Shown: positions 15,261-24,565, counted from the stretch's first letter. The stretch is DNA of 64,000 nucleotides from Exiguobacterium mexicanum (GCF_005960665.1 NZ_CP040676.1:1932501-1996500); one strand, 5' to 3'. A program made the numbers and translations. The notes: generated by a model from the sequence alone, not told the origin.

Positions 15261-15928
15261 GGTGTGCCTTGCTCGATTAAGCGTTCAATCGTCTCATAGT
15301 CAAACGGATCTTCGAGCATGACGCCGTTGATCATGATCGATGGCGTGAACTGGACACCGTGCTCTTTGACGAGCCCGTCATCGAGGCTCACTTGGTCGAG
15401 CACCGTCGAGTTCTCACTCAAGTCGTCCTCGAGCTTCGCCACGTCGACCGATGTCGTCTCGCTCGCAATCTCTGTCAACCGCTCGACCGTGACCCCTGCC
15501 TCGTCGTGCTGCTGACTCGCCGGTTGCGCGTCGTAGAGCGCCTTATGGAAATCCCAGAACGCGTCCGGGTCTTGGTTATACACCGACTCTGACGCGAGCG
15601 ATGCCAAAATCGACTCTTGTCCGTGGAACAGGACGTTGATGTAGCTGAAACTGATTTTCCCTGTGTCGATATAGTCTTGCTTCAACTTCGGATAGACCGT
15701 CTCACCCCACTGTTTACAAGACGGGCATTTATAATCCCCGAACTCGACGACCGAGACGGGTGCGTCCGCATCTCCGAGCGTCGGCTGTCCTTCGGTCGAC
15801 ACATGCTCTGCCTTTACCGGTGCCGCCGTCTCCGCTTGTTCGGCCGGCCGGTTCAAGAGAACGACCACGACGGCCACGAGGGCGACCGCGAGCAGCGTCG
15901 CGATGACCAATAGTTTATTCTGTTTCAT
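15257..15928 (-). CDS. bdbD: Thiol-disulfide oxidoreductase BdbD (DsbA-like)
   Basis: 223-residue membrane-anchored oxidase. One N-terminal helix (residues 6-26) is followed by a Glu/Ala-rich linker and a DsbA-type thioredoxin domain: active site Cys68-Pro-Ser-Cys71 (GDYKCPSCKQW) and cis-Pro in GVQFTPSIMING near 196. It introduces disulfides into exported proteins and is recycled by BdbC encoded directly downstream. The ATG at 15928 has a GAGGTG site 6 nt upstream; a longer frame to 15991 lacks one. First gene of the operon. Confidence 0.93.
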   Translation of the reverse strand: MKQNKLLVIATLLAVALVAVVVVLLNRPAEQAETAAPVKAEHVSTEGQPTLGDADAPVSVVEFGDYKCPSCKQWGETVYPKLKQDYIDTGKISFSYINVLFHGQESILASLASESVYNQDPDAFWDFHKALYDAQPASQQHDEAGVTVERLTEIASETTSVDVAKLEDDLSENSTVLDQVSLDDGLVKEHGVQFTPSIMINGVMLEDPFDYETIERLIEQGTP

Positions 15929-16085
15929 TTGTCTCACCTCTATTTGTATCGATTCGTCTTTCATTATAACGAAAGCGCTATCTGTTTCCACGAAATCACC
16001 CTTGTTTTTTCGTAACTTCGCTTCATGTCACGGCAAAGATGACGATGAACAGAGTGGAGATTGTCACTGTAGGAGGAATTTGTTC

Positions 16086-17678
16086 ATGAAATCATTTTCG
16101 ATGCGCCTCGGCCTGATCTTGGCGCTCAGCATCGCCACACTCGTCTTTTTGCTCACCATCACGCTAACGTACATGACCAGCCAACGCTCCGCCGCCTCGC
16201 TCGAAGCAGAGATCGGGGGACGGTTGTCGATGACGTCGCACCAGCTCGTCGATAAGCTCGACTTTTACATGTGGTCGCGCTATCAAGAAATCCAATTGCT
16301 CCAAGGACTCGACGCCTTGAACGAACCCGCCTCGAGCCGGGCCCTGCTCGACCAGGTCCAAACGAACATCCCCGCTTTCTCATGGATGGGCGTGACCGAT
16401 GCGGCGGGGAACGTCGTCGCTTCGACGAATGGAATATTAGAAGGCGCTTCAATCAGCGAACGCCCTGTCTTTCTAGAAGCCCAGGATGAGCCGTTCATCG
16501 GGGATGTCCACGAGGCCGTATTGCTCGCGGAGCTGTTGCCGAACCCGACCGGTGAAGTCCTTCAGTTCGTCGACATCAGTGTCCCGCTGTTCCGTGACGG
16601 GGCCTTCCAAGGCGTGCTCGCGACTCACCTCAGTTGGGAATGGGGGAAGGAAGTGCTCCGCCACTTCAACCGGACGCTCCACCATCAGTCCGAGTATACC
16701 GACATCTTCGTCGTCAGCGGACGCGACAACACCGTGTTGCTCGGCCCGGACCATCTCGTCGGGAAACCGCTCCCGACGAAACTAGACGACGGATGGCACG
16801 TCGACACGTGGGCGGACGGGAAATCCTATTTGACCGGCGTCGCCACCGGGGAAGGGTATGAAGATTACGCCGGCCTCGACTGGAGTGTCGTCGTCCGCCA
16901 ACCGGCCGAGGTCGCTTTCGCCCCGGTTGCCTCACTCGAGCGGAACATCTTATTAATCGGCCTCGGCGCCTCGTTCGTGACGGCCATCCTCGGTTGGCTC
17001 CTCGCCTCAGTCGTGACCCGGCCGCTAAAACGGATCACCGAGACGGCAGCCCTCATGAAACAAGGCAAAGCGAAGACGTTTCCACACCAATCAGGGATTC
17101 ATGAGATCGAGTCGCTCGCTTTCGCCTTAGAATCGCTCGTCACGTCACTCACCGAATCCGAGACGGAGCGGGTCCATTACGAGTCGCTCGCCCATCGCGA
17201 CGTCTTGACCGGGCTCGCCAATCGGACGGCGCTTCGTCACTATTTGAACGAAGCCCAGGCGACAAAGAACGAATACGTCTGTTTCTATATCGATCTCGAC
17301 GGTTTCAAAGCAATCAACGATACATACGGGCACGCCGCCGGGGATGACGTCTTGATTAAGATTGCCGAGCGATTGAAACGAGTGACGCTCGATGGGTCCT
17401 ATCCGGTCCGTTTGAGCGGTGACGAGTTCTTCCTCTTGTTCGAACGGAACGGACAGAACGGACACTCCATCACACGCATCGGCGAAGACATTATCGCGTC
17501 CCTGTCCAAACCGATCGCCATTGAAAGCGGGACGGCAACCGTCGGGGCCAGTATCGGAGCCTCGCTCTGGCAGACAGAAACGGTGCCGCACGCCGCCATC
17601 AAACGGGCGGACCAGGCGCTCTACCGCTCCAAAGCGAACGGAAAAAATCAAATCACGCTCGATGAATCGCTCACATAA
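16086..17678 (+). CDS. Membrane sensor diguanylate cyclase (Cache-GGDEF)
   Basis: 530 residues: helix at 8-30, an extracytoplasmic sensory region of about 250 residues that reads as a double Cache domain (WMGVTDAAGNVVAST, then FVDISVPLFRDG), a second helix near 285-305, a HAMP-like segment (RPLKRITETAALMKQGK), and a C-terminal GGDEF domain from about 365. The catalytic loop is LSGDEFF near 443-449, the SGDEF variant; the upstream IDLDGFKAINDTYGH helix is intact. It should make cyclic di-GMP in response to a small ligand. No RxxD inhibitory site is obvious at the usual position. No EAL domain. ATG follows AGGAGGAA. Confidence 0.9.
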   Translation: MKSFSMRLGLILALSIATLVFLLTITLTYMTSQRSAASLEAEIGGRLSMTSHQLVDKLDFYMWSRYQEIQLLQGLDALNEPASSRALLDQVQTNIPAFSWMGVTDAAGNVVASTNGILEGASISERPVFLEAQDEPFIGDVHEAVLLAELLPNPTGEVLQFVDISVPLFRDGAFQGVLATHLSWEWGKEVLRHFNRTLHHQSEYTDIFVVSGRDNTVLLGPDHLVGKPLPTKLDDGWHVDTWADGKSYLTGVATGEGYEDYAGLDWSVVVRQPAEVAFAPVASLERNILLIGLGASFVTAILGWLLASVVTRPLKRITETAALMKQGKAKTFPHQSGIHEIESLAFALESLVTSLTESETERVHYESLAHRDVLTGLANRTALRHYLNEAQATKNEYVCFYIDLDGFKAINDTYGHAAGDDVLIKIAERLKRVTLDGSYPVRLSGDEFFLLFERNGQNGHSITRIGEDIIASLSKPIAIESGTATVGASIGASLWQTETVPHAAIKRADQALYRSKANGKNQITLDESLT

Positions 17679-17681
17679 AAA

Positions 17682-17713
17682 AAACCATGTCGCCGACGCG
17701 ACATGGTTTTTTT
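17682..17713. terminator. Bidirectional terminator between GGDEF gene and odhB
   Basis: AAACCATGTCG (17682-17692) pairs with CGACATGGTTT (17699-17709) and is flanked by A- and T-tracts, so it works on both strands. Confidence 0.9.
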
Positions 17714-17715
17714 GC

Positions 17716-18993
17716 TTATGCTTCGAACAACAATTGTTCTGGGTCTTCAATCATGTCTTTGATGTGCTTGAGGAACGTCACAGCCTCACGACCGTCGACG
17801 ATACGGTGGTCATACGAGAGGGCCACGTACATCATCGGACGGTTCTCCATCGTCTCTGCGTCGATAGCAATCGGACGGAGTTGAATCGAGTGCATCCCGA
17901 GGATGGCGACTTGTGGTCCGTTCAAGATCGGTGTCGACAAGAGTGAGCCGAAGACGCCACCGTTCGTGATCGTGAACGTGCCACCTGTGAGGTCGCTCAA
18001 CCCGAGCTTGTTGTTGCGGGCTTTATCGGCGAGGTGCAAGATGTCTTTCTCGATCTCACCGAAGTTTTTGCGATCCGCTTCGCGGACGACCGGGACGACG
18101 AGGCCGTCCGGAGCCGACACGGCGATACCGATGTCATAGTATTTCTTCAAGACGATCTCGTTGCCTTGAATCTCAGCATTCAAGTATGGCATCCGTTTGA
18201 GCGCCGCGACGGCCGCTTTCGTGAAGAACGACATGAAGCCGAGTTTGACGTCGTTATCTTTGACGAACTTCTCTTGGCGACGTTTGCGGAGCGCCATGAC
18301 GGCCGACATATCGATTTCATTGAACGTCGTCAACATCGCTGCCGTCTGTTGCACTTCGACGAGGCGGCTCGCGATCGTTTGACGACGACGCGTCATTTTG
18401 ATGCGCTCTTCGTCTTTGCCGCTCGCTGCCGGCTGCGGTGCCGCTGCCGGTGCTTTTGGCGTTTGTGGTGCTTGTGTCGGTGCCGGTTTCGACTCGTGGT
18501 TCGTCACATCATGGACGTTGATCCGGCCGATCGGGTCATTTGTCTGAACAGCCGTGAGGTCGATACCTTTCTCACGGGCCAATTTACGGGCCGCCGGTGT
18601 CGCGATCGGTCCTTTGCCTGGGCTCGCCACGTGCTCTTCACGACGCTCGACTTTCTTCGCTTCGCCGACGGTCTCGACTTTCGTCTCGGCCGGTGCCGTA
18701 GCAGCTTCCGTCGCCGTTTCCGTTTTCGTCTTCGTCGCGACGGCCGTACCACCGCCTGAACCTGAACTGAGACGGGCGATCACTTGTCCGACTTGGACCG
18801 TGTCCCCTTCGCCTGCGAGTTGTTCGTCGAGCGTGCCCGACTCATCGGCCGGCACCTCGATGTTGACTTTGTCCGTCTCGAGTTCGACGATGGCCTCCCC
18901 TTTTTCAACGTGGTCGCCTGGCTGTTTGAGCCACGACGCGACCGTTCCTTCCGTAATGGACTCTGCTAGTTCCGGTACTTTGATTTCGATCAC
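17716..18993 (-). CDS. odhB: Dihydrolipoyl succinyltransferase, E2 of 2-oxoglutarate dehydrogenase
   Basis: E2 core of the TCA-cycle 2-oxoglutarate dehydrogenase complex, 425 residues. Lipoyl domain at 1-78 with Lys42 in ELETDKVNIEV, a long Ala/Pro/Thr/Lys linker, peripheral subunit-binding domain near 118-152 (TPAARKLAREKGIDL), a second linker, and the catalytic domain from about 195 to the end with His396 and Asp400 in SYDHRIVDGREA. The start is GTG at 18993 after AAGGGGGAA. It follows odhA by 18 bp and is co-transcribed with it; E3 is encoded elsewhere. Confidence 0.96.
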   Translation of the reverse strand: MIEIKVPELAESITEGTVASWLKQPGDHVEKGEAIVELETDKVNIEVPADESGTLDEQLAGEGDTVQVGQVIARLSSGSGGGTAVATKTKTETATEAATAPAETKVETVGEAKKVERREEHVASPGKGPIATPAARKLAREKGIDLTAVQTNDPIGRINVHDVTNHESKPAPTQAPQTPKAPAAAPQPAASGKDEERIKMTRRRQTIASRLVEVQQTAAMLTTFNEIDMSAVMALRKRRQEKFVKDNDVKLGFMSFFTKAAVAALKRMPYLNAEIQGNEIVLKKYYDIGIAVSAPDGLVVPVVREADRKNFGEIEKDILHLADKARNNKLGLSDLTGGTFTITNGGVFGSLLSTPILNGPQVAILGMHSIQLRPIAIDAETMENRPMMYVALSYDHRIVDGREAVTFLKHIKDMIEDPEQLLFEA

Positions 18994-19011
18994 AACGAGT
19001 TCCCCCTTAAC

Positions 19012-21858
19012 TTATTTACGATCTTTTTGGTATGTGCTCGTGCCGGCAGCAGCCGAGACGGCGTCACGTGAGATGGCGTCACGGATGATGCGTGCTTGTT
19101 CTTGTTTATGGGCCGTCGGATTTCCTTCGGCCGGACTCGAACGACGGCGGCGGCCGACGTAACGGACGTTCAATCGGTTCGACGTGACCGCTTCAAGACG
19201 CGGTTCGATATATGTCCAAGCCCCCATATTTTTTGGTTCTTCTTGGACCCAGACGATCTCTTTTGCGTTCGGATAGCGACTGATCACGTCACGGATTTCA
19301 CGAACCGGGAACGGATAAATCTCTTCGACGCGGATGATGTGCAAGAAGTCGAGTGACTCCTCTGACTTCATCGTCGCTTCTTGCAAATCGATTGCCATCT
19401 TCCCTGAACAGAAGACGAGACGTTCGACTTGCTCCGGATTCTCACCGAGACCAACTTGTTCGATAATCGGACGGAAGTTATTGTCGGACAGTTCATCGAC
19501 CGATGAGGCTGCAAGCGGATGACGGAGCAGGCTCTTCGGTGTCATGATGATCATCGGACGAACTTGTTCCGTACCGAGCATCTTCGCCTGACGACGCAAG
19601 ATGTGGAAGTACTGCGCGGCCGTCGACAAATTCGCGACCGTCCAGTTCTTCTCTCCGGCGAGCGTCAAGTAACGCTCCATCCGGGCGCTCGAGTGCTCAG
19701 GACCTTGGCCTTCATAGCCGTGCGGCAACAGCATGACGAGACCTGATTTTTGGCCCCACTTGGCGCGACCGGCCGAGATGAACTGGTCGAACATGACTTG
19801 CGCCGAGTTGGCGAAGTCGCCGTACTGTGCCTCCCAAAGCACGAGCGTGTCTTGGGCGAACACGTTGTAGCCGTATTCGAACCCGAGCACTGAACCTTCT
19901 GAGAGCGGGCTGTTGTGGACCGAGAACGAGGCGTTCGCCGTCGACAAGTGATGGAGCGGCGAGAACTTCTTGCCAGTCTCGACATCGTTCAACATGATGT
20001 TACGTTGCGCGAACGTTCCGCGCTCTGAATCTTGCCCGCTCAAGCGGATCGGCGTACCGTCCGAGATGATTGAGGCATAGGCGAGCGTCTCAGCATGGCC
20101 CCAGTCGACTTTCCCATTGTCCGCGAACGCGTCACGGCGACGGTCAAGCACTTTTTGAAGTTTATGGAACACGCCGAAGCCTTCCGGCCAGACGAGCAAT
20201 TCATCGTTCAATTGTTGGAGCACGTCACGTTCCACGCCCGTCTCGACGAACGGGAATCCTTTATGGACCGCTTCCGGCAAGACGATGTCGGCATCTTCTT
20301 CTTCGGCCGGGACAAGGTCACGGGCCGACTTGAGACGATCCTCAATCGACTGTTCGATCGTCGCCTTGTCTTCTTTCGACATGACACCTTCCGCTTCGAG
20401 CACATCTGCGTAGACGTGACGGACCGATTGGTGTTCTTTGATGGCTTTATAGAGCACCGGGTTCGTGTTCATCGGCTCATCCATCTCGTTATGACCGTAG
20501 CGGCGGTAACCGATCAAGTCGACGAGGATGTCTTTATGGAACTTGGCACGATACTCGCTGCACAGTTTGGCGACGGCGACACACGCTTCCGGGTCGTCCG
20601 CATTAACGTGGAAGACTGGAATCTCATAGCCTTTGGCGATATCGCTCGCATAACGTGTCGAGCGCGAGTCGCTCGGGTCGGTCGTGAAGCCGATCGTGTT
20701 GTTGGCGATGACGTGGACCGTCCCGGCTGTACGATAGCCTTTCAAGTTCGTCATGTTGAGCGTCTCGGCGACGATGCCTTGTCCTGGGAAGGCGGCGTCT
20801 CCGTGAATCAAGATCGATGCGGCCTTGTCGTCATGTTGGACTGCCATCCCTTTTTCCGAGCGGTCGTCTTGCGCCGCACGCGTGTACCCTTCGACGACCG
20901 AACCGACAAACTCGAGGTGGCTCGGGTTGTTGGCAAGGTTCAAACGGACCTCTTTCTTCTCTTCTAACACTCTGCGGTCGAGACCGAGGTGATATTTCAC
21001 GTCGCCCGACCATCCGAAGTTGATGCCGATTGACCCTTCCGATGGGATCAACTCTTTGTTCGGAGCGTGCTGGAATTCGGCGAAAATCATTTCGTACGGT
21101 TTGCCGAGCACGTGCGCGAGTACGTTCAAGCGTCCGCGGTGGGCCATCCCGATGTTGATATGTTCAGACCCGCTCGAGATGAGGCCGCCGACCATGGCGT
21201 CAAGGAGCGGCACCATCGCGTCGAGCCCTTCGATCGAGAAGCGTTTCTGTCCGACGTATGTTTTATGAAGGAACGACTCGAACAACTCTGTCTCGGCTAG
21301 ACGCTGGAAGAGCTCGATTTTCTCGTTCTTCGAGTACTTCGCTTTCAATGCGCCTTGCTCGATGCGGCGGCGAATCCAACGCTTCTCTTCCATATCGTCC
21401 AAGTGGCGGAGCTCGATGGCAACCGTGCCAGTATAGACGTCAAGCAAATGACGAACGAGTTCGAGCGCGTTCGCGCCCGGTTTTGGCACGTCTTCCGACA
21501 ACAAGTGAGCTGGTACTTGCTCGAGGTCGGCCTCACTCAATCCGTAACGGTCAAATGCAAACAAGCCGTGTTCGCGTGGGTGGTCTTTGAGCGGATAAAT
21601 ATCGGCCGCTTTATGGCCGAGTGCCCGGATATCATTGACCAACCGTGTCGCTGCCACGACTTTCTCTAAATCAAACGATGCAGCCGACGCGACAGGCGCG
21701 CTCGCTTCCGGTGCCCCGTGTTCGTCAAAGTATTGACGCGTCTCCGCGTCGACCGATTCTGGGTCTTCAACGTATTGCTCATATAATTCAACGATGTAGC
21801 CTAAGTTTGGACCATAAAATGCTTGCACTTGTTCGCGACCGTTCGACGACTCTCCCAT
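19012..21858 (-). CDS. odhA: 2-oxoglutarate dehydrogenase E1 component
   Basis: Thiamine-diphosphate enzyme of 948 residues that decarboxylates 2-oxoglutarate and passes the succinyl group to OdhB. Visible landmarks are GMAHRGRLNVLAHVLGK (residues 243-259), the ThDP motif GDAAFPGQGIVAETLNM near 354-370 continuing to NNTIGFTTD, GYRRYGHNE near 452, and the C-terminal transketolase-like half with SEGSVLGFEYGYN. Length agrees with B. subtilis OdhA. ATG 21858 follows AGGGGGA. A cre-like site lies about 40 bp upstream, consistent with carbon catabolite control of this TCA step. Confidence 0.97.
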   Translation of the reverse strand: MGESSNGREQVQAFYGPNLGYIVELYEQYVEDPESVDAETRQYFDEHGAPEASAPVASAASFDLEKVVAATRLVNDIRALGHKAADIYPLKDHPREHGLFAFDRYGLSEADLEQVPAHLLSEDVPKPGANALELVRHLLDVYTGTVAIELRHLDDMEEKRWIRRRIEQGALKAKYSKNEKIELFQRLAETELFESFLHKTYVGQKRFSIEGLDAMVPLLDAMVGGLISSGSEHINIGMAHRGRLNVLAHVLGKPYEMIFAEFQHAPNKELIPSEGSIGINFGWSGDVKYHLGLDRRVLEEKKEVRLNLANNPSHLEFVGSVVEGYTRAAQDDRSEKGMAVQHDDKAASILIHGDAAFPGQGIVAETLNMTNLKGYRTAGTVHVIANNTIGFTTDPSDSRSTRYASDIAKGYEIPVFHVNADDPEACVAVAKLCSEYRAKFHKDILVDLIGYRRYGHNEMDEPMNTNPVLYKAIKEHQSVRHVYADVLEAEGVMSKEDKATIEQSIEDRLKSARDLVPAEEEDADIVLPEAVHKGFPFVETGVERDVLQQLNDELLVWPEGFGVFHKLQKVLDRRRDAFADNGKVDWGHAETLAYASIISDGTPIRLSGQDSERGTFAQRNIMLNDVETGKKFSPLHHLSTANASFSVHNSPLSEGSVLGFEYGYNVFAQDTLVLWEAQYGDFANSAQVMFDQFISAGRAKWGQKSGLVMLLPHGYEGQGPEHSSARMERYLTLAGEKNWTVANLSTAAQYFHILRRQAKMLGTEQVRPMIIMTPKSLLRHPLAASSVDELSDNNFRPIIEQVGLGENPEQVERLVFCSGKMAIDLQEATMKSEESLDFLHIIRVEEIYPFPVREIRDVISRYPNAKEIVWVQEEPKNMGAWTYIEPRLEAVTSNRLNVRYVGRRRRSSPAEGNPTAHKQEQARIIRDAISRDAVSAAAGTSTYQKDRK

Positions 21859-21895
21859 TGAATAAATCCCCCTATCCGTTCCTGTGCGTCCGATG

Positions 21896-21909
21896 TGTGA
21901 ACGCTTTCA
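21896..21909. promoter_or_regulatory. cre site upstream of odhA
   Basis: TGTGAACGCTTTCA matches the CcpA consensus TGWAANCGNTNWCA at 13 of 14 positions. It lies within the odhA 5' region just after a -10-like TAAAAT (minus strand), where CcpA would block transcription. The rest of the 334-bp odhA to ABC-transporter gap holds AT-rich DNA, the TTTCA-type repeats at 22076-22132 and no gene. Confidence 0.65.
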
Positions 21910-22075
21910 TTTTAACATTAAGCACGAAGCAGTTCATCCATCTGATTCGTCCTGCAAAAAGAGCCAAATCTTGCCTCTTTCTCTCCTCTTCATACTACAC
22001 CTTTCCCTGTGGAAAGACCCTTTCAAATTCACAATTCGTCCATACTATTTCAATAAGTTTTCCTTATCAACTAAT

Positions 22076-22132
22076 TGTGAAATCACCGCTTTGTTTCAAC
22101 AGTTTCAAAAAAAGGTGAAACCTTGTTTCAAT
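22076..22132. repeat. Cluster of TGAAA(C)/GTTTCA half-sites before the ABC exporter
   Basis: Five copies of GTTTCA or its complement lie within 57 bp: TGAAA near 22078, GTTTCA at 22093 and 22102, TGAAAC at 22116 and GTTTCA at 22125. The last two form a perfect TGAAAC-N3-GTTTCA inverted repeat. The cluster is 60-115 bp upstream of the ABC ATPase start and may be a multi-site regulator target. Confidence 0.45.
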
Positions 22133-22192
22133 CCAGTCCGTATATAGGGGTGTCCAGTTGGAAAATACTCTAAACGAAAGCAAGGTGACCCT

Positions 22193-23131
22193 ATGTTATC
22201 CGTACAAAATGTACACAAGAAAATGGGCCAGACGAACGTCCTGACGAACGTCAGTTTTGACGTCACGCCCGGAGAAATCTTTGGCTTCCTCGGCCCGAAC
22301 GGCGCCGGGAAGACGACGACGATTCGTATTATCACCGGCCTCATGCCAGCAACACACGGCAAAGTGACCGTCGACGGATTCGACGTCTCGACAGAACGCC
22401 AACAAGCGCTCAGTCGCATCGGGGCCATCGTCGAAAACCCGGCTTTCTATCCGTATTTGACGGGCCGCGAGAACCTGATTCACGCGATGAATTTGATTCC
22501 TGATCTAAAGAAAGTCGACTTGAACACCCTCGGTGCCCTCGTCGGACTTGAGACAAAGCTCGATATGAAAGTGAAACAATACTCACTCGGGATGAAACAG
22601 CGACTCGGCATCGCCCGTGCCCTGCTCCATAACCCGAAAGTATTGATCCTCGACGAGCCGACAAACGGTCTCGACCCAGCAGGCATCGCTGATTTGCGCA
22701 ACTACTTACGGCATTTAGCCGACCACCGCGGCATCGCCATCCTCATCTCGAGTCACTTATTGAGCGAGATGGAACTGATCACCGACCGGTTCGCCATCAT
22801 CGATCAAGGACAAATCAAGTCGGTCCAAGGCGGAGACGGTGAGGCTAAGACGGAAAGTGTCATCCTCTGTAAAGTCGGCCGCGAGCAGATGAACGAAGCG
22901 CTCGATGTCGTGGCACTCGCTTTTGATGATGTGAAAATCATTCAACAGTCAGCTGAGACGTTCATCGTCCCGCGTCCGGAAACCGATATCCCGCATTTGT
23001 TGAAACATCTCGTCGAACGTGACATCGCCGTCTATCAGATCGGGATGAAACACGAGACACTTGAAGAACAGTTCTTGAAATTGACGAAAAAAGAAGGAGG
23101 CACGAACAATGCGTTCATTACTAGCCAATGA
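22193..23131 (+). CDS. ABC transporter ATP-binding protein (BcrA-like)
   Basis: ATPase of 312 residues from the BcrA/bacitracin-exporter type. Walker A is GPNGAGKTT (about 36-44), signature YSLGMKQRLGIA near 134, Walker B LILDEPTNGLDP near 155-166, and the H-loop SSHLLSEM near 195. The C-terminal 85 residues are the poorly conserved extension of this group. It overlaps the permease gene by 23 bp, so the two are translationally coupled and form one exporter. BcrA-like systems export peptide antibiotics or maintain lipid II cycle intermediates; the substrate here is not known. Confidence 0.92.
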   Translation: MLSVQNVHKKMGQTNVLTNVSFDVTPGEIFGFLGPNGAGKTTTIRIITGLMPATHGKVTVDGFDVSTERQQALSRIGAIVENPAFYPYLTGRENLIHAMNLIPDLKKVDLNTLGALVGLETKLDMKVKQYSLGMKQRLGIARALLHNPKVLILDEPTNGLDPAGIADLRNYLRHLADHRGIAILISSHLLSEMELITDRFAIIDQGQIKSVQGGDGEAKTESVILCKVGREQMNEALDVVALAFDDVKIIQQSAETFIVPRPETDIPHLLKHLVERDIAVYQIGMKHETLEEQFLKLTKKEGGTNNAFITSQ

Positions 23132-23846
23132 GTTCATGAAATGGCGACGTACGATCAAACCGCTCGTCGCACTCGGTATGTACACTGGGATCATCGTCTT
23201 AACGTACTTCATCGTCCGGAGCGGCAACAACCCAGGTGACGCGGAAACGTTCGTCAACTATGCGACGATGGCGGCGATGACGTTCCTCGGCATCTTCACG
23301 ATCGTGTTCACCGCTGAGATGATTGGGAACGAGTTGAAATTTGATACGTTGAAGCATTTGCTCATGAGCCCTTACTCGCGCGATCGAATTTTACTGTCGA
23401 AACTTGTGGCCGCCCTTCTCATCATGCTCGCCCAGTTCGTGTTCATTCTTGCCGTCACGTACGGTTTTGCGTTGACGCTCGACGGGGAGTTGACGCTCGA
23501 GCAGTTCCGCAATGTCCTGCTTAGCGTCTCGAGCGGCGTGTTCGTCATCTTCTTGACGCTCATGTTCTCGGTCGTCTTCAAATCGGTCGGGGTCGTGATC
23601 GGCTTCACCGTGCTCGCAAACTTCGTCTCGACGATGATCGGTGGTCTTCTCATCGCGTGGAAACCGGCCATCGCCAAATGGATTGTCTTCCTACACACGG
23701 ACTTGTCGATCTACTACCAAAGCCCAGGTTTCATGGAGACGATGGACGTGACGATTTGGTTCTCGGCGTTCTACGTCTTGATTCACATCGTCGCCTTCTA
23801 TATCATCACGGCGTTCATGTTCCGCAGCAAAACGTTTGCTGAATGA
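23109..23846 (+). CDS. ABC-2 type transporter permease (six helices)
   Basis: Membrane partner of the preceding ATPase, 245 residues with about six helices. The N-terminal LLANEFMKWRRTIKPL is the usual cytoplasmic elbow helix of ABC-2 permeases, and the stretch ELKFDTLKHLLMSPYSRDRI after helix 2 is the coupling region. It starts 23 bp before the ATPase stop, at an ATG preceded by GGAGG, which confirms the overlap. BcrB-like drug or peptide exporters have this size and layout. Confidence 0.9.
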   Translation: MRSLLANEFMKWRRTIKPLVALGMYTGIIVLTYFIVRSGNNPGDAETFVNYATMAAMTFLGIFTIVFTAEMIGNELKFDTLKHLLMSPYSRDRILLSKLVAALLIMLAQFVFILAVTYGFALTLDGELTLEQFRNVLLSVSSGVFVIFLTLMFSVVFKSVGVVIGFTVLANFVSTMIGGLLIAWKPAIAKWIVFLHTDLSIYYQSPGFMETMDVTIWFSAFYVLIHIVAFYIITAFMFRSKTFAE

Positions 23847-23910
23847 CGATTAACGTCTGAACGAGTGTGGTACTTCCTATACAGAGACTTCTTTGAATGG
23901 AGGGACCACG

Positions 23911-24459
23911 ATGCCAAAGACGGCGTTACTCATCATCGATCTGTTTAACGACTTCGATTTCGTCGGTGGGGACGACCTGTTTCGACATACGGAGCCGATT
24001 GTCGACCCGATTTTGAAACTGAAACGTCACTTTAAAGAGAACGACTGGCCGGTCATCTATTGCAACGATAACTTCGGGCAGTGGAAAGACAGCACCGAGG
24101 ATATCATCCGGCACGTCGAGTCTTCAAAAGGCAGCGCCATCGCCAAGCGGATCGCGCCGGAAGAAAAAGAATACTTCATCATCAAGCCGAGACACTCGAC
24201 ATTTTACGGGACACAGCTCGACATCTTGTTGCGTCAACTTGACGTCACATCGCTCGTCCTGACCGGTGTCGCCTCAGATATCTGTATCCTGTTCTCGGCG
24301 AATGACGGCTATATGCGTGAGTATGAGCTTCATGTCCCGCGCGACTGTGTCGCCGCCGAGACGGACAAGCGCAACGACAGCGCCTTGATCGTCATCCACG
24401 AGGCGCTTGGCATTCCAATCGATGATGCCGACACATATATAAAAAATACCCAGGTGTGA
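23911..24459 (+). CDS. Isochorismatase-family cysteine hydrolase
   Basis: 182-residue hydrolase of the isochorismatase/nicotinamidase superfamily. The catalytic triad is visible as Asp10 (LLIIDLFNDF), Lys92 (IKPRHSTFYGT) and Cys125 (GVASDICILF), with the cis-peptide Gly-Val-Ala-Ser before the nucleophile. Metal ligands of true nicotinamidases are not obvious, so an amide or vinyl-ether substrate cannot be named. ATG 23911 follows GGAGGG; the in-frame TTG six codons earlier overlaps that site and is rejected. Ends in a long hairpin terminator. Confidence 0.87.
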   Translation: MPKTALLIIDLFNDFDFVGGDDLFRHTEPIVDPILKLKRHFKENDWPVIYCNDNFGQWKDSTEDIIRHVESSKGSAIAKRIAPEEKEYFIIKPRHSTFYGTQLDILLRQLDVTSLVLTGVASDICILFSANDGYMREYELHVPRDCVAAETDKRNDSALIVIHEALGIPIDDADTYIKNTQV

Positions 24460-24460
24460 T

Positions 24461-24510
24461 AAAAGCCTCTGACTGTTGGACACAGAACCCCAACATTTCA
24501 GAGGCTTTTT
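24461..24510 (+). terminator. Terminator of the isochorismatase-like gene
   Basis: AAAGCCTCTGA and TCAGAGGCTTT form an outer 11-bp stem, with an inner GTTGG/CCAAC pairing, followed by T residues. Confidence 0.88.
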
Positions 24511-24565
24511 CGTTACGTTTTCAGCTATGCTTGATATATGAAAAAACAATGAAGGATGTGACAAT

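Noticed and set aside
15970-15983. cre-like sequence CGAAAGCGCTATCT between bdbD and the GGDEF gene
   Set aside because: Matches the consensus at 12 of 14 positions but lacks the outer bases; such matches arise readily in this base composition.
17145-17750. 201-codon minus-strand frame over the GGDEF domain
   Set aside because: Antisense shadow of a clear catalytic domain, running through the terminator and with no start site signals.
18034-21669. Long open frames on the plus strand (up to 290 codons) across odhB and odhA
   Set aside because: They lie wholly antisense to two well-conserved enzymes, lack ribosome binding sites, and are rich in Arg/Asp/His as expected from the GC-biased third codon position of the real genes.
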